From NCBI GenBank assembly GCA_943735955.1, contig OX030964.1:5035599-5099598 (forward strand): a stretch of DNA of 64,000 nucleotides, read 5' to 3'. The position numbers were made by a program, and so were the translations under genes. The notes under the pieces are model-generated. The model searched no databases. It was given only the letters and a program-made list of their open reading frames with translations, and was not told the origin of the DNA. The first letter of the stretch is position 1; each line of letters begins with the position of its first letter. This document shows, one piece after another, positions 44,894 to 64,000 of this stretch. The DNA comes from Piscicola geometra (lineage: Eukaryota > Annelida > Clitellata > Hirudinida > Piscicolidae).

Positions 44894-45284
44894 CTTCGAA
44901 GCAGACATAGTCAACATCGAGGTAGTTTTTAAAGACGCTGGAACATCCAGAATCTGCTTCTATTCTAGCTACGGCTATTTCACAGTGTTGTCTTCCAGCA
45001 CACTGAGGTTCTATGATGTGTCTCACGTCAGAGTAACATCCGATGTAACCTGGCTTTTTCAAAAAGTCTTCATCAAGTGAGCCTTCAGCTGACAAACATC
45101 TTCCGAGTTCTTTCCTTCCGTAAGTTGCGTTCTTAATATACAAAATCTCATTCTTCAAACAACTTGGTAGAAATACCTCAGTAATGCAAAATTCTTCTGC
45201 AAAACTTCCATTTGAGCTCCATAAAAAAACTGCTATCCAAAACAAAGAGCTATACATGATGGCTTCCATCGTGCTCAAGTACAT
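44894..45284 (-). CDS. B16: variable signal peptide + SUEL lectin exon
   Basis: Element TTGACAAGACCCCTC (minus) at 45317-45331; ATG 45284; donor GAAG|GTAGGT; 391 nt. GSFAEEFC class. It carries ITEVFLPSC, ATYGRKELGRC, loop EGSLDEDFLKKPGYIGCY and CEIAVARIEADSGC. Mirror partner of A16. Confidence 0.8.
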
Positions 45285-45694
45285 CAGTCTTTATGCTTAT
45301 CCGATGGCATAGTTTGGAGGGGTCTTGTCAAAAGGGAATAAAAAGCAAAAATCAGTTTTCGTTTAAGGGTTTTAAAAACATAATGAAATCCGAAGGTAGT
45401 GAGTTTTATTCCAAAAATTGGCTAGTATTTTTAGGAGATGTTAGTTAAATTCTCAATACTATTTCCTAAAACTCAAGTCCAACATTCTTCTCAAGCATGC
45501 GCACATTTACAAAAATCTTTTAAAAAGAATTATTTAACAATTTATTACATTCGTTCCATAGAGTTGACCTTACTACGCATCAATTGCCAGAGTTTTTTAT
45601 TGTTTGAAAAGTTGTAGAATAAATATTTAAAAAAGCTAAAATTATTCTCAAAGATATGTGAAAAATTCAATTTAAGCAAAAGTAGTTTATATAC

Positions 45695-46073
45695 CTTTGA
45701 TGCATTGGTACTCAGCGTCCAAGTAGAACCTGAAGAGCTTGCTGCAGTCGGTTTCAACTTCTATTCTAGCTACGGCTATTTCACAGTGTTGTCTTCCAGC
45801 ACACTGAGGTTCAATGATGTGTCTCACGTCAGAGTAACAGCCGATGTAACCTGGTAGCTTCATAACTTCTTCACTATGAGTTCCTTCAGCTGAAATACAT
45901 CTACCAAGTTCTTTTCTTCCGTAGATAGCGCTTCTAATAAACAAAATCTCATTCTTTAGACAACTCGGTTTGAATATCTCAGAGATACAAAACTCATCTG
46001 CCAAACTGTTATCTGAGTTCCATAAAAAGATTAACATCCAAAACAAAGAGCCATGCATGACTACTTCTGTCAA
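45695..46073 (-). CDS. B17: variable signal peptide + SUEL lectin exon
   Basis: Element TTGACAAAACCCCTC (minus) at 46133-46147; ATG 46073; donor AAAG|GTATAT; 379 nt. Unique leader MHGSLFWMLIFLWNSDNSLA before DEFCISEIF. Loop EGTHSEEVMKLPGYIGCY; C half of A17 type (EVETDCSKLFRF, DAEYQC). Confidence 0.8.
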
Positions 46074-46460
46074 GCTGATCTACAGTGCATCTGATCTACA
46101 TTAGCCTTTTAAACTAGACGAAGAAATAGCTTGAGGGGTTTTGTCAAAAGCGAAAAAATAAAATAAATAACCTATTTCGCTTTTCAGATTTTCTAGAATT
46201 TATACAATAATCGGAAAGCCATGGCCCATGGGTTAATTCCTAACATTGCATATAGTATTTCTAGGAGCAGATTGTTATATTTTGCGTTGACATTTCAAGT
46301 TATTAGAAGATTATACATAATCACAGTCTATAAAATTTTATGAAAACTGTTAATCAAAAAGTGTGAAAGAATTTTTTTTTCTAAGCAGTTTGTAAAAAAT
46401 CCATAAATTACATTCGCGATATAGTGATGAATTGATCGAATATAGAAACAAGTTTTATAC

Positions 46461-46818
46461 CTTTTTTGCATTCGTAGTCGACGTCCAAATGATTTTTTAG
46501 GAAACTAGAACAGTTTGAATCTGCTTCTATTCGAGCTACAGTGATTTCACACTGTCGTTTTCCAGCACACTGAATTTCAATGATGTATCTCACGTCCGAG
46601 TAGCAACCAATGAAACTTGGGTCATCCATGTATTTGGAAATTGCTTCTCCTTCATTTTTCAAACATCTCCCAAAGTCTTTTCTTCCGTAAATGGCTTTTT
46701 CTATATAAAGAACCTCATTTTCAAGGCATCTAGGCTGGAATATTTCTAGGTTGCAAAACTCTTTGTTAAGAATTACTTGAAATTTCAACAAAATAGACAA
46801 AACCCAAAGCAAATTCAT
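46461..46818 (-). CDS. B18: variable signal peptide + SUEL lectin exon
   Basis: Element GTGAGAAGACCCCTT (minus) at 46882-46896; ATG 46818; donor AAAG|GTATAA; 358 nt. Leader MNLLWVLSILLKFQVIL, mature start NKEFCNLEIFQPRC. It carries IYGRKDFGRC, a KNEGEAISKYMDDPSFIGCY loop and RYIIEIQCAG. It is the outermost B unit, with an L2-like fragment about 45 bp beyond its promoter element, so further units may have been cut off. Confidence 0.8.
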
Positions 46819-46939
46819 GTTCCGTTTTTACATTGAATATCTCAAAGAATAGCTTTTTTATAGACCTTGCTTTAACATTCCAAGGGGTCTTCTCACAATT
46901 TCGTAAATATCATTAACATTTAACAGATATTTATGCCTT

Positions 46940-48121
46940 GACTTTTCAGCTGCTTTTGACACTGTCGACCATACGCTTTTATTAAATGTTTTAGACTCTT
47001 CCTTTAATATTTCTGGTTCCTCTCTTATCTGGCTTAAATCCTACCTTTCTGAGCGAACTTCCTATGTATCAATAGAATCTTCTCGTTCTTCTTCTGTTTC
47101 TTTATCTTATGGTGTTCCACAGGGCTCAATTCTTGGTCCCTTACTTTTTATTCTTTATACTTCGGAACTACCTAATATTATTTCGTCATCTTCTCTAAAC
47201 AGTCAAATTTATGCTGACGACTCCTATATTTATACATCTTTTACTGACTCTTCTCTTGACCTTACTGTTGATAAAATAACTCTCTGTCTTCAATCTATAA
47301 TCTCTTGGGCTTCTTCTATGTTTCTCAAACTTAATCCGGACAAATTTGAACTCATATATTTCAATAAAAATCAAAGTCTTTACTATCTCTTCCTTCTTTA
47401 GTTTTGCCTCCCCCCTCTTCACTCTCTCTAAACCCTTCATCTTCTATTCGTAGCCTTGGTTTTATTTTTGTTTCTAACTTGTCTTTAGCTCCTCAAATTC
47501 TATCTGTCTCTAAATCTTGCTACTTCCACATTCGTCGTATTAAACAGCTTCTTCCTTTTCTCGATGATCCTACCCTACAACTTCTTGTATCTTCTCTAGT
47601 TCTGTCCAGGATTGATTATTGCAACTCTCTTTACTATGGTCTCCCTAATACTACTTTGGCTCCTCTAAATAAAACCTTCAATTGTGCTGCTCGTCTTGTT
47701 GCTCGTGCTCCTAAGTTTTCTCACATTTCTCCTTATCTTCGTTTGTTACATTGGCTACCTTTGAGATCTAGAGTGACTTTTAAAATATGCCTAAATATGT
47801 TTAAAATTCATAACTGTAATGCTCCAATCTATCTTAAAAATCTAATTAAACAACCCCCTAAATCTGGTCTAAGATCATCCACCTTTAATCGTTCTTTTCG
47901 TTTTCCAGTTAAACACTCTTTTGCTAAACGTTCTTTTTCTTACTGTGGTCCTCTTTTATGGAATTCTTTACTTTCTTCTTTAACTTCAACTAAGTCACTC
48001 ATAACTTTCCGTCGAGGCCTGAAGACGTACTTGTTTGGGACGTGATGGCTGAGCGCTTTTGTTCACTTAGTAAAGGGCGCTATACAAATTATTAGTGATT
48101 GATTGATTGATTGATTGATTG
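46940..48121 (+). mobile_element. L2/CR1-like LINE fragment, 5'-truncated and frameshifted
   Basis: Translated blocks: LDFSAAFDTVDHTLLL, SYGVPQGSILGPLLFILYTS and QIYADDSYIY (reverse transcriptase core with YADD), then WASSMFLKLNPDKFELIYF. A frameshift near 47400 follows, then LGFIFVSN, SRIDYCNSLYYGLP, and LRLLHWLPLRSRVTFKI, typical of the L2/CR1 C terminus. The 3' end GGGCGCTATACAAATTATTA leads into a GATT tail (48096-48121). The N-terminal endonuclease is missing. Its tail is the likely source type for the (CAAT)n copies in the locus. Confidence 0.85.
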
Positions 48122-48769
48122 TATAGTAGCCCCAAATCTAGCAAGTAATGTTTTCTAGAAAGTAATACTTGCCCCAAAGAAAACATTTTCAAATACTGAA
48201 TCATCTAATAGGTATTAAATCTTTCTCCTATCACTTGACCTTATGAAAAAAATTCGATCATAACCAACTGTGGTGTCACTGTTAACAATTTCAGAGGCTA
48301 CTTGTAGTTTTATTATTAAAAATATTCGTTCTGTGTCAATAGCCTTCAGCCAATGAATATACTTCTTTCTGTTAATTTTCTAAAAACAAAAATAGTACAA
48401 AAATAAATGTTGTATGCTTGAAGGTGGAATTAGGGGGTGGCTAGATAAATCCCTGAATGATAGACATTAAGAGAGAAAAACGATTTATTTTTATTGTAAA
48501 ACTATTTTGAAAAAAGTATATAAAATTATAATTTTTGAAAGTTTTCACTTTTTCAATATTTTACTAGATTTAATTTTCAAGATTCAAATAAGTTTGATTT
48601 ACTGTTCTGCCCCATATAGCGATATTAAATAAACACCGTGTTCAGTTTTAAATTAGTATTCCAAATGTCTCTGGGCAAGTTTAACAGGTTTAATAATATT
48701 TGTAAAATCAATCTTATACATTTTTGAATTCTATTTAAACAAATATAAATTGTCTTAGATTATTTGCAG
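48122..48769. other. Spacer before UTP14
   Basis: AT-rich sequence without recognisable exons. The first coding exon of UTP14 with its start codon must lie here or be hidden; I could not place it. Confidence 0.4.
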
Positions 48770-56128
<7,359 letters not shown>

Positions 56129-56141
56129 ACTTGAAAATAAA

Positions 56142-57960
56142 TAATCATTTAGTTTGCTTCTTTTTTTCAAATAAATATGCAAAATGGCATTTTTCATTTT
56201 ATTCGTTAAAAACATTCAGCCATTGTTTGACCTTCGGACACCATTCTCCTTACCGTAGTGGCATTTGGAAGCTTGTCATTTTTGAAAGTTTCGTTAAATA
56301 GATAAAGCCTCTTTAACCCGGTTGCTACATCTACTAAATTTATCGACACTAATTCCAAGATTTTTTAAATGTTTTTTGAACGAGATCGATTTATTAATAG
56401 GATAAATCTTTACAAACCTTCAAAAACTTCAAAAAAAATTTGCGAAAAAATATTTGAGAATTATTTCAAAGTGCCAAACTCACATTTTCTCCATAAAATC
56501 GTTTTGAAATAGAAACTGCACATTCCGAAGTTTAGTAGATGAATCGTGAAAACCCGTTTATTCCACTGCCCAAGACTTTGAATGCAGTGTCGAATTATAA
56601 TTTACGAATGTAGTTTATAAATATAATTTGAGAATATAGTAAATATATGAAAGCACAGTTCAAATCACGATACAGAAGCGTTCGAAAAATGTTCATAGGG
56701 CGATCGATGAAGTTAAGATGGTTAATATTTGTGTGTGTTAGTAAGAAGGGTCGAAAACGTTATACAAAATAATTGCAACCTATTAAATAAGTATTCATTA
56801 GAAATCCAAGTGAGTAGATTTTAAATAGCCACAAATGGAAACCACTTTAACTAATAAAGAAATTCTTCAGCTCAAACACCTTGACAGTCACAAAATACGA
56901 GAAATCAATAAAAGATTTGAATATTTAAAAGTCATTCCATAAAAAAATATATACAAAGAGCATTTAGTACTTGTATTACGACTATTTATAATTTGTTTAG
57001 ATAGCTTGAAGCTTGTTTGTGAGTAAAAAAAATAGATTTTTCAAGAAGGCTAACGATAAAAATACAAAAAAAGATGAGAAGGTGATAAGAAGGGTGTAGT
57101 GGGAATACATTCAAGTTGGTATTTAAAAAACACTAAGCTGTAATCGCTCTCTTAAAATTTATCATAAACGATTTCTTATCCAAAAATACCATAATCGGAA
57201 TAAAGCTTAATCTATTAAAATAAGCAATTTTCATAAATTTTATTTTTGATCATTCTAAAAATCATTACTTGTGGTATTCTAAAACTCTTAATTTGTGGTA
57301 TTTTGAAATTCATTAAACCCCCAAGAACTTGAAAGGGATACCTTGCTTTGAGATAAGGAGATATAATTTCCTAGCAATGCAGTGAATTATTAAGCACGTG
57401 CACTACATGCAGGGTGAAGGGCTAGATGAAGTGGCGGTCAAAGGCTAGTGTTCAATTCTTCCATAGAGAACTCAGATTAAACACATAGTTCATGTGTTGA
57501 TAAATAAGACAATAAACGAACTTAATTAAACGATCGAGTTGAAGATGAAACGGTATAAAAGTTTTTCACAGAAGCACACAAGAAGAAATTTGAAGAAACT
57601 GACTAATTAGGAAAGAAGGGGGTGGAGAAAGTTGAAAGTGGGAAAGGTGGAAGTGGTGGAAGATGAAAGTTGTGAGTGTTCAAAGTGGTGGAAGTGATGG
57701 GTAAACCAAACTACTTGTTAGTTCCCAAGAGATGGAAAGAGTACCAGAATGCTTCAGAAACTGAGAAAACAGTCCCTATTGTTGGAACTATTACGATAGT
57801 TTCCTGATTTGAAGAAATAATGCGAAAATATGACTTTGAGACGAATTGATTTAAAGATGGGAAGATCGAATAGAAAACGAGTTTAAAAGAAGTTTGCAAA
57901 GAAACACGGTCACTTAAGCCTTAAATAGAATAATCGAGATGGCAGTTTGTGTGTGTGCGT

Positions 57961-58031
<71 letters not shown>

Positions 58032-58215
58032 AGTGTGATTGTAAGACAAAGTAATGATTACATCATTCCTAATAAAAGCGATAAAAGAATTGGAAATTAA
58101 ACAAAATCATAATTAAAAGACTATAAAAACGACAATTAAAATTATCATAAATATAATAATTTTAATTATAATTATAATTTAAAGACTAATTGAGGCCTTG
58201 TGAAGTGGGGAGTGG
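56142..58215. other. Convergent spacer between UTP14 and APBA 3' ends
   Basis: No exon seen. It is AT-rich with a (TG)n tract at about 57946-58036; part of it should be 3' UTR of APBA, which ends at 58216 on the minus strand. A GA-rich stretch lies at about 57600-57700. Confidence 0.5.
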
Positions 58216-61200
58216 TCAGATGTAGTGGGGAACAATCTGTCCAGTGAGGAGCCGAAAGATCGACGTTGGCATCGTCTTCATGTGAATCTGTGAGCGTGAT
58301 AATGATGATGCTGCTACTGATGATGATGCTGTTGTTGATGATGATGCTGTTGTTGATAATGATCCAAAATTTAAGCAAAAAAATAGTAAAAAAATTTGAC
58401 GTTCAAACGCATCTCTTCTCTTTCTAAATACTTGCCATTGATGGTTCAAAGGGGGTTATTGGAAGTGCAATGATGGTTAACCGCCCCTCGCCTCGAACAA
58501 AAAACTCCTCGAATCCCATGTACAAGCCGCACAGCATAGAAAACACGAATACCTCTCCGGCTGACGACGACAAGAGCGACACGACCTTCTCATGAGGCAC
58601 TGCTACGACACTTTGACCGTTGATCTCGATGATCCGGTGGCCCACCCTCACACCCCCCCTCTCTGCTATGCCCCCCCTTAACAGACTGCATATCTGTGTG
58701 GTGGCGTGGTGGTAGTTGAAGGGGTTGTTTGAGCTAGCTGTGGCATTGTGTTCTGGCAATTAAATTATATTTGTAATTATGAATATTTAAGTAGAAGTAG
58801 TCTTAGTGACACGAAAATTAAAATTCATCTAGGCTACTATGTAAGATGACATATGAAATGTTGAAGGCAAAAGGTAGTAGATTTCATTGAAACAGGTGAG
58901 TCCCCTCAAACGTGCCATGTAAAGGGCAATGTAACAGACAATGCAACGGCCAATGCTACAACAACAACAACAGAGCAAAAGCCACAACACACAGCAACAC
59001 CCAGCAACAACAACAGCACCCAACAACAACAAGGCACGCACCACTCCATTCTGGACTGAGAAGCCCAGTTGGTACTTGACGTCAGGTCGCTTGATGAGCA
59101 CCTCGACCACCGGCGGACACGTGATCACCGACAGACGCACCGAGGATTGGTGCTTCACTGCCTGTGATGGGATGGGATTGAGTGGGATGGAGTGGAGTGG
59201 GATGGAATGGAATATTGTGGGATGGAGTGGGATGGGATGGGATGGAGTGGGATGTGATAGAGTGGGATGGAGTGGGATGTGATAGAGTGGGATGGAGTGG
59301 AGTGGAGTGGAGTGGGATGGAATGGAGTATTGTGGGATGGAGTGGAGTGGGATGGAATGGAGTGGGATGGGATGGAGTGGGATGGGATGGGATGGGATAG
59401 GATGGGATGGGATAGGATGGGATGGAGTGGGATGGGATAGAGTGAGATGGGATGGAGTGGGATGGGATGGAATGGGATGGGATGGAGTGGGATGGAGTGG
59501 CGGTAAGTGAAGGGGATGAGCTTAGTGGATAATTATTCTGATGTTTAATCATCATTAAATGCCATAGTAAACCGCATCTGCATGGTTGGTTGGTTGCCTG
59601 AATGGTTCCCTGCATGCATGCTTGCACCACTAAGGTATAATCTAACCTCTTAGATGGTTTAATGCATGCCTGGTTCCATGAATACAGTACCACAAAGATA
59701 AAACAGCATAATCTGATCTGCCCGGATGGTTTCACAGCATCAGGCACGCCGCACAAAGGCACCTTGATGTGATTCTGGCAAGTGGAGAGGGGCAGGCCGA
59801 CCAGCGAAACGCCATCTAACGAAATAATCTGATCTCCGATGTTTAAGCGATTGCATCTGTCGTAGTGGTGGTAGTGGTTGTGAAAAGGGGTACTGGTAAA
59901 ACCGCCAAGATGAATACGAATGATTTAATTACTTTATTTAATTTATTTTAGATTAGAAGCAACATCGGCCAAACTGCTTTATTTATCGTGATAAAACGAA
60001 AAAATGGGCGAGAGGCTTCCGCTCTTGCTAGCAGTATTATTTTCGTCTCATAAAATAATTATAGTTTTTATTTCAGTTTCGTTTTGGAATTAATTATAGT
60101 TTTTATTTTCGTTTTCGTTTTGAAAATAAGTAAAGTTTTTATTTTCGTTTTCGTTTTGAAAATAATTATAGTTTTTATTTTCGTTTCAGTTTTGAAAATA
60201 ATTATAGTTTTTATTTTCATTTTAGTTTTGAAAATATATTAATTTACAACTTTAAACACTATTTTTTATATCTAAAAAATTAATTGATCATTAAAAAAAA
60301 CGGTAAAATTGAACTGTATATTAACAACAAACAAGTTAAAAAAATTAACAGTCAATTGAAATATTATAAGAATTGATTACGTAAATTATTGATTAATAAC
60401 AAATTTGAAGTATAAAAACAAATCTATGATTAGATTAAGTGATAATTTAATTCACAAAACGAAGCGGTAATAAAATAACGTTTACAAATGGCGCTACTTT
60501 CATAAAGCCCAAAGATAATGTTTATTACAAAGACATATATTTTTTATAAACGTTATTCATTTGCATATTATGGCATATCTTGAAAATTTATTTAATTTTC
60601 GTTTTGAAAATAATTTTAGTTTTTATTTCAGTTTCGTTTTGGAAATAAATATAGTTTTTATTTTCGTTTTCGTTTTGAAAATAAATTTAGTTTTTATTTT
60701 CGTTTTCGTGGAACGATTATTCAGAATTTTCGTTTTCGTTTTCGTTACGAAAATAACACTGCTTGCTAGTGATGGTATCGTGGTGCCAAAATGACCAAGA
60801 AAAGTTAAAAATAAAAATAATCTAACCTTGATGCGGGTCCTGAGGCGCTCATGTTGGCCAGCACCACTGTGGGAACCAAGGACCCCCAGCCACTCTCCAC
60901 CACCACCACGCCCAACGGCTCTCCTTTGGCTTTTTGAACTACCACCTGATGGCCATTTTAATGCGTGTTACAGTGTTGAAGAGTAAAATGAAAATAAGAA
61001 AATAATAATAATAATTATCTTTTTTATATAGCGCCCGATTGAAATAAAAATGAAAATTTAACAAACCTCCTTCTGCATTTCCCTGTTAGAAAATACGTAC
61101 AGCTCTTCTGCGTACACCTGTGACAGTGAAATTCCCTCCGTAGATTATTCTTTAAATTCTTCGCTAAAACCGTACAACAATATGATGATGATGATGGTGA

Positions 61201-64000
61201 TGATGAGGATGAGGATTAGGACGCTGGGTGAACGGGTAGCCGAGTCGGCAACGACTCTCGGCTTGACCAATAATGAAAGGTCCTAGGTTCAAGAGCAACC
61301 AATGCCCTAGTAACCCAAAGACGAAAATGAAAATATGCAGCCTAAGTGGCCTGGAAGCCCGTTCGGGTTATACGCCACTATAATAACGTTCGTCATTACT
61401 AACATTAATATTAAAACCAAACATCAAAAGCACACCGACTGACACGACATACACCGATGTTTTTGGCACCTCTTGCTGGCTAAGGACGTCTTCGTAGGGC
61501 AGGCTGGCTTCCTCGACGCCATTCGCCTTCAGGAACTCCACGTAAGAAACCTGGAAGGCCTCGCCTATGGACTGCGCTATCAGGTGTGCCTGTGGTGAAG
61601 GTGGATGATGATGATGGCGATGATGACGATGATGATGTCGATGATGATGATGATGATGACGATGATGATGTCGATGATGATGATGATGATGACGATGATG
61701 ATGACGATGATGATGACGATGATGATGACGATGATGATGATGATGATGATGATGACGATGATCATGACGATGATGAGACGATGATCATGATGATGATGTT
61801 TAGAGGTGGTTATTTGAAAATCCGAGAAGTAGAATCAAGAACAGATAATAAATATATTTAACAAATTAATTAATTTTCGTTTTAATATAGCGCATGGGCA
61901 CGCAACTGAAGCGCTCACTACTAGGCCACATACCGCTGGTCAAGCCGAATCGTTACACACTCAACTACCCACATCATGCGATAACAACAAAAAAGAATTC
62001 TTCCAGCACTCTCAAACTATAAAAAAACCAAATAACAAAACAGCCATCACCTCATCCGATTCGAAGACGTGGCAGCAGATCTTGTTGTGGGTGCTTTTGG
62101 TGCCTGCATGGTTCTTCAAGACTGTTCCCCTGCGCGCCATGACCACCAAGACGTTGCCTAACGTGTGTGTGCGTGTTTGTGTGTGTTTGTTTGTGTGTGT
62201 GTTTGTTTGTGGGTGTGTTTGTGTGTGTTTGTGTGTGTTTGTGTTTGTGTGTTTGTGTGTGTGTGTTTGTGTGTGTTTGTGTGTGTGTTTGTGCGTGCGT
62301 GCGTGGATTGCCGATAGGTGGTTTGCTATTTACAACTATAAACACTTTTATTCTATTAATTAAATTTAATTTAATTTGTGTTTAACTTAATTAACTTTTT
62401 AAAACGAAACTAATATTACCTATGTCAGCGATGTAAGAGATTGTCCTGAGAGCGTGTTCCATCAGGATTTCCTGTGAAGATTTAGCATAGCTCCAAAATA
62501 ATTCAAAACTTTTCATTTATTTTATTTTCTACAATAACTTTAAACTTTTCTATTTATTTTTATTTATGATTTTTAAAATTATTCAATAAATATAATAAGA
62601 CACTATGCTAATGGGAAAATCTTGTTCAAAGAATCCTATTCCAAAGTCAATATTGCTTGAGTAGAAACACAAAATTCAAAAAAAAAATATTTAATAGGTA
62701 AACTTTCAAATCAAATACAGTCGCCTCCCTAAAGCAATGTTCCTTATAAAAATTAAAGTGTTTCAAAATTGATAAAATGTCCAAAAATTAAATATTCATA
62801 AACTTAGGGAGTCAAGTTATCGAACTTCGGATAAAGAGATACGCTATTCGTTACGGTTAAAAATTGGTTAATATATGCTGACAGTTATTTACAGATATTT
62901 ATTAATGAAAGCAATTCATAGTTATTTATTAATAAATTTAATTTATATTTTATTTGTAAAAAGTAGCAAAGCACCACCTGCAAGTCAGTGTTAAGCACCA
63001 TGATCTTCTCGACCGAGATGAAGAGGTCCACCTCCGTCGAAGGCTGCCCCTCCCCCTCAGGGGCCTTGGTGTGTTGGGTTGTGGTTGTTGTCTTACTTTG
63101 ATTCGATTGATCATTGTCTCATTATTGGTTAATAACGTTTGAAATATCTTAATAAGTGTAAAATATTCTTATTACTTTTCAGAGAAATATTGATTGTTTT
63201 ATGATGTAGTTAGCGTTTGTGGAATTTTTAATTTTTTTATTCATTATATACATTGTCATCATTGTTTTAAAATCTTAAATAAAGTTTGTTTTATCTAAAT
63301 TGTGAGAATAATTAATCCAAAAAGAATCTTGAAAAATGAAATATCAAAAAATAAATCAAACAAAATCTTTTTCAAGTCTATAGAAAGAATTATACTAAAA
63401 ACAGAATTTAAAATATCCTAAAATTCCAAAATCTTCGGACAATTATAGTTTTAGAACACCATCATTTTCAAAAACAATATTTTTTTGGGGCCTAATATCA
63501 AACATTATTTAAACAACTTTTTTTTTCAACTCAAATGTTTACGGTGACAATTAGTTCTATGAAACAAAGTGACTAAAGATATTGTTTAAAAAAAATAATA
63601 ATTAAAAAACCAAAATAAATGCTAAAATAAATGGATGAGAAAAACAAGACTAAGAGGAAATATCTTAACTATAACTTTAAACCACCTCTCCCTTCTATCA
63701 ACGGATTGCCAAGCGGAATTGAAAATTTTTAATGAACAACGTTGAAAAATATGAAAGATTCAAATTCAAACGCCTAAAAGCAGATTAATTTTATTTAAAA
63801 TTACACCAAGGCAAGCAACTGTAGCGATGTATGAAATGCCATTAAACATGAAACAGGCACCCATTTTCAAAGAACACCGTATAATTTCATAACACCCAAT
63901 ATTTAGTTGAACGTCAAGTTAACACTGCAGTCAGTATCCAATATTCAGTCAATGGTCAAGGCAACGCACCTTGATTCGGCTCACGGCCTCCTGCGCCTGC
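58216..64000 (-). CDS. APBA: X11/Mint (APBA) adaptor, PTB and two PDZ domains (partial)
   Basis: Exons in transcription order: 64000-63970 (entering from outside), 63064-62978, 62471-62420, 62157-62051, 61589-61470, 61117-61067, 60945-60827, 59856-59763, 59161-59042, 58693-58553, 58287-58216. All phases agree. The PTB domain reads [53 protein letters not shown], and [23 protein letters not shown]1: [43 protein letters not shown]2: [46 protein letters not shown]. The end [20 protein letters not shown] is the conserved X11 C terminus. In animals X11 binds APP-family tails by PTB and sorts neuronal membrane proteins. The N-terminal Munc18/CASK-binding region is outside the window. Confidence 0.9.
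59168..59503. repeat. GGGATGGAGT-type pentamer satellite in APBA intron
   Basis: About 335 bp of TGGGA/TGGAG/TGGAA pentamers, in the intron between the 59856-59763 and 59161-59042 exons. It creates long artefactual frames on both strands. Confidence 0.9.
60032..60761. mobile_element. hAT-like MITE, 730 bp, in APBA intron
   Basis: The ends CAGTATTATTTTCGT and ACGAAAATAACACTG are inverted repeats, flanked by a perfect 8-bp direct repeat CTTGCTAG (60024-60031 and 60762-60769). Subterminal blocks are built from TTTCGTTTTGAAAATAATTA-like repeats with TAGTTTTTATTTTCG on both sides. No transposase. It lies between PDZ1 exons at 60945-60827 and 59856-59763. Confidence 0.9.
61226..61397 (+). mobile_element. 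tRNA-derived SINE, copy 2
   Basis: Same family as 42253-42441 (GGGTGAACGGGTAGCCGAGT head, GGTTCAAGAGC B-box-like block, GAAGCCCGTTCGGGTTATAC body, CATTACTAACATTA tail). It lies in the APBA intron between the exons ending 61117 and starting 61470. Confidence 0.85.
61597..61799. repeat. (GAT/GAC)n trinucleotide array in APBA intron
   Basis: About 200 bp of GATGAT and GACGAT units just upstream (in the sense of the gene) of the exon 61589-61470. The apparent poly-Asp and poly-Ile frames are artefacts. Confidence 0.9.
62163..62305. repeat. (TGTGTTTG)n microsatellite in APBA intron
   Basis: Degenerate TG/TTTG repeats directly before the acceptor of the exon 62157-62051 (on the minus strand a CA-rich intron end). 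Confidence 0.85.

Larger units (their letters stand above)
32168..46818 (-). other. Cluster B: mirror-image variable first-exon array
   Basis: Eighteen lectin exons (B18 to B1 in transcription order, 46818 down to 33859) precede one constant set (33555-32168). The design matches cluster A. Many flanks match cluster A in inverted orientation: B16/B15/B14 with A16/A17/A18, and B13-end/B12/B11 with A7/A8/A9. The block order is rearranged relative to A, so the relation is an inverted duplication followed by exchanges, not a simple palindrome. Intervals between units show only promoter elements and AT-rich sequence, except where listed. Confidence 0.75.

Noticed and set aside
59082..59762. 226-aa minus-strand frame rich in SIPSH repeats
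   Set aside because: It is the complement of the GGGATGGAGT satellite; the true APBA exon at 59161-59042 uses another frame.
61580..61861. Poly-Asp frame (+) and poly-Ile frame (-)
   Set aside because: Product of the (GAT)n array in an APBA intron.
61862..61930. Possible extra SINE or L2-like 3' end (AATATAGCGCATGGGC)
   Set aside because: Shares only the GCGC context with the other tails; too short and diverged to support.

Overview
The window is nuclear DNA of an animal, most likely a marine-type invertebrate. The reasons are short spliced exons, GT-AG introns of roughly 60-400 bp, about 30-35% GC, (CA)n, (CAAT)n and (GAT)n microsatellites, hAT-like and L2-like transposable elements and tRNA-derived SINEs. 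Single-copy anchors are animal genes: a 4-hydroxybutyrate/acetate CoA-transferase end (2-799, +), the ribosome-biogenesis factor UTP14 (48770-56128, +) and an X11/Mint (APBA) PTB-PDZ adaptor (58216-64000, -). I cannot name the species; tunicate and lophotrochozoan remain possible.

About 45 kb between the anchors is one expanded family of predicted type I membrane receptors. The layout is signal peptide, SUEL (galactose/rhamnose-binding) lectin domain with 8 cysteines, CUB-like domain, a short cysteine module, one transmembrane helix and a tyrosine-containing tail. It comes in two forms. (1) 2159-14456 holds six tandem, complete seven-exon genes (T1-T6) on a period near 2.1 kb. T2-T5 are intact at 444-445 aa, T1 is frameshifted and T6 has a nonsense codon. 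(2) 14809-31653 (+) and 46818-32168 (-) are two tail-to-tail mirror-image clusters. Each is a run of single-exon signal-peptide + lectin units (19 in cluster A, 18 in cluster B; 16 intact in each), each with its own promoter and ending in a phase-1 splice donor. Each run is followed by one single set of downstream exons (CUB, cysteine module, TM, tail). Every intact lectin exon has length 1 modulo 3 and joins the constant exons in frame (for example A9 + constant = 436 aa; B10 + constant = 438 aa). This is the gene architecture of clustered protocadherins or UGT1: variable first exons on shared constant exons, here applied to lectin receptors.

A 15-bp element, TTGAVAAGAYCCCTY on the coding strand, lies 47-111 bp upstream of the start codon of almost every lectin exon and of all six tandem genes. 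It is the best candidate for a promoter-choice element. The cytoplasmic tails of T, A and B genes all keep an acidic-YFxL motif near the C terminus, reminiscent of the hemITAM/YxxL of signalling lectins (inference).

Paralogous copies in the window act as each other's empty sites, so several mobile elements can be delimited: a 1,047-bp hAT-like element with an 8-bp target duplication in a lectin pseudoexon of cluster A (empty site in B), a tRNA-derived SINE in cluster B (empty site in A), a 53-bp L2-like tail downstream of T1 (empty in T3-T5) and a TIR element between B15 and B16. Two more TIR elements lie in introns of UTP14 and APBA. An L2/CR1-like reverse transcriptase fragment (46940-48121) separates cluster B from UTP14.
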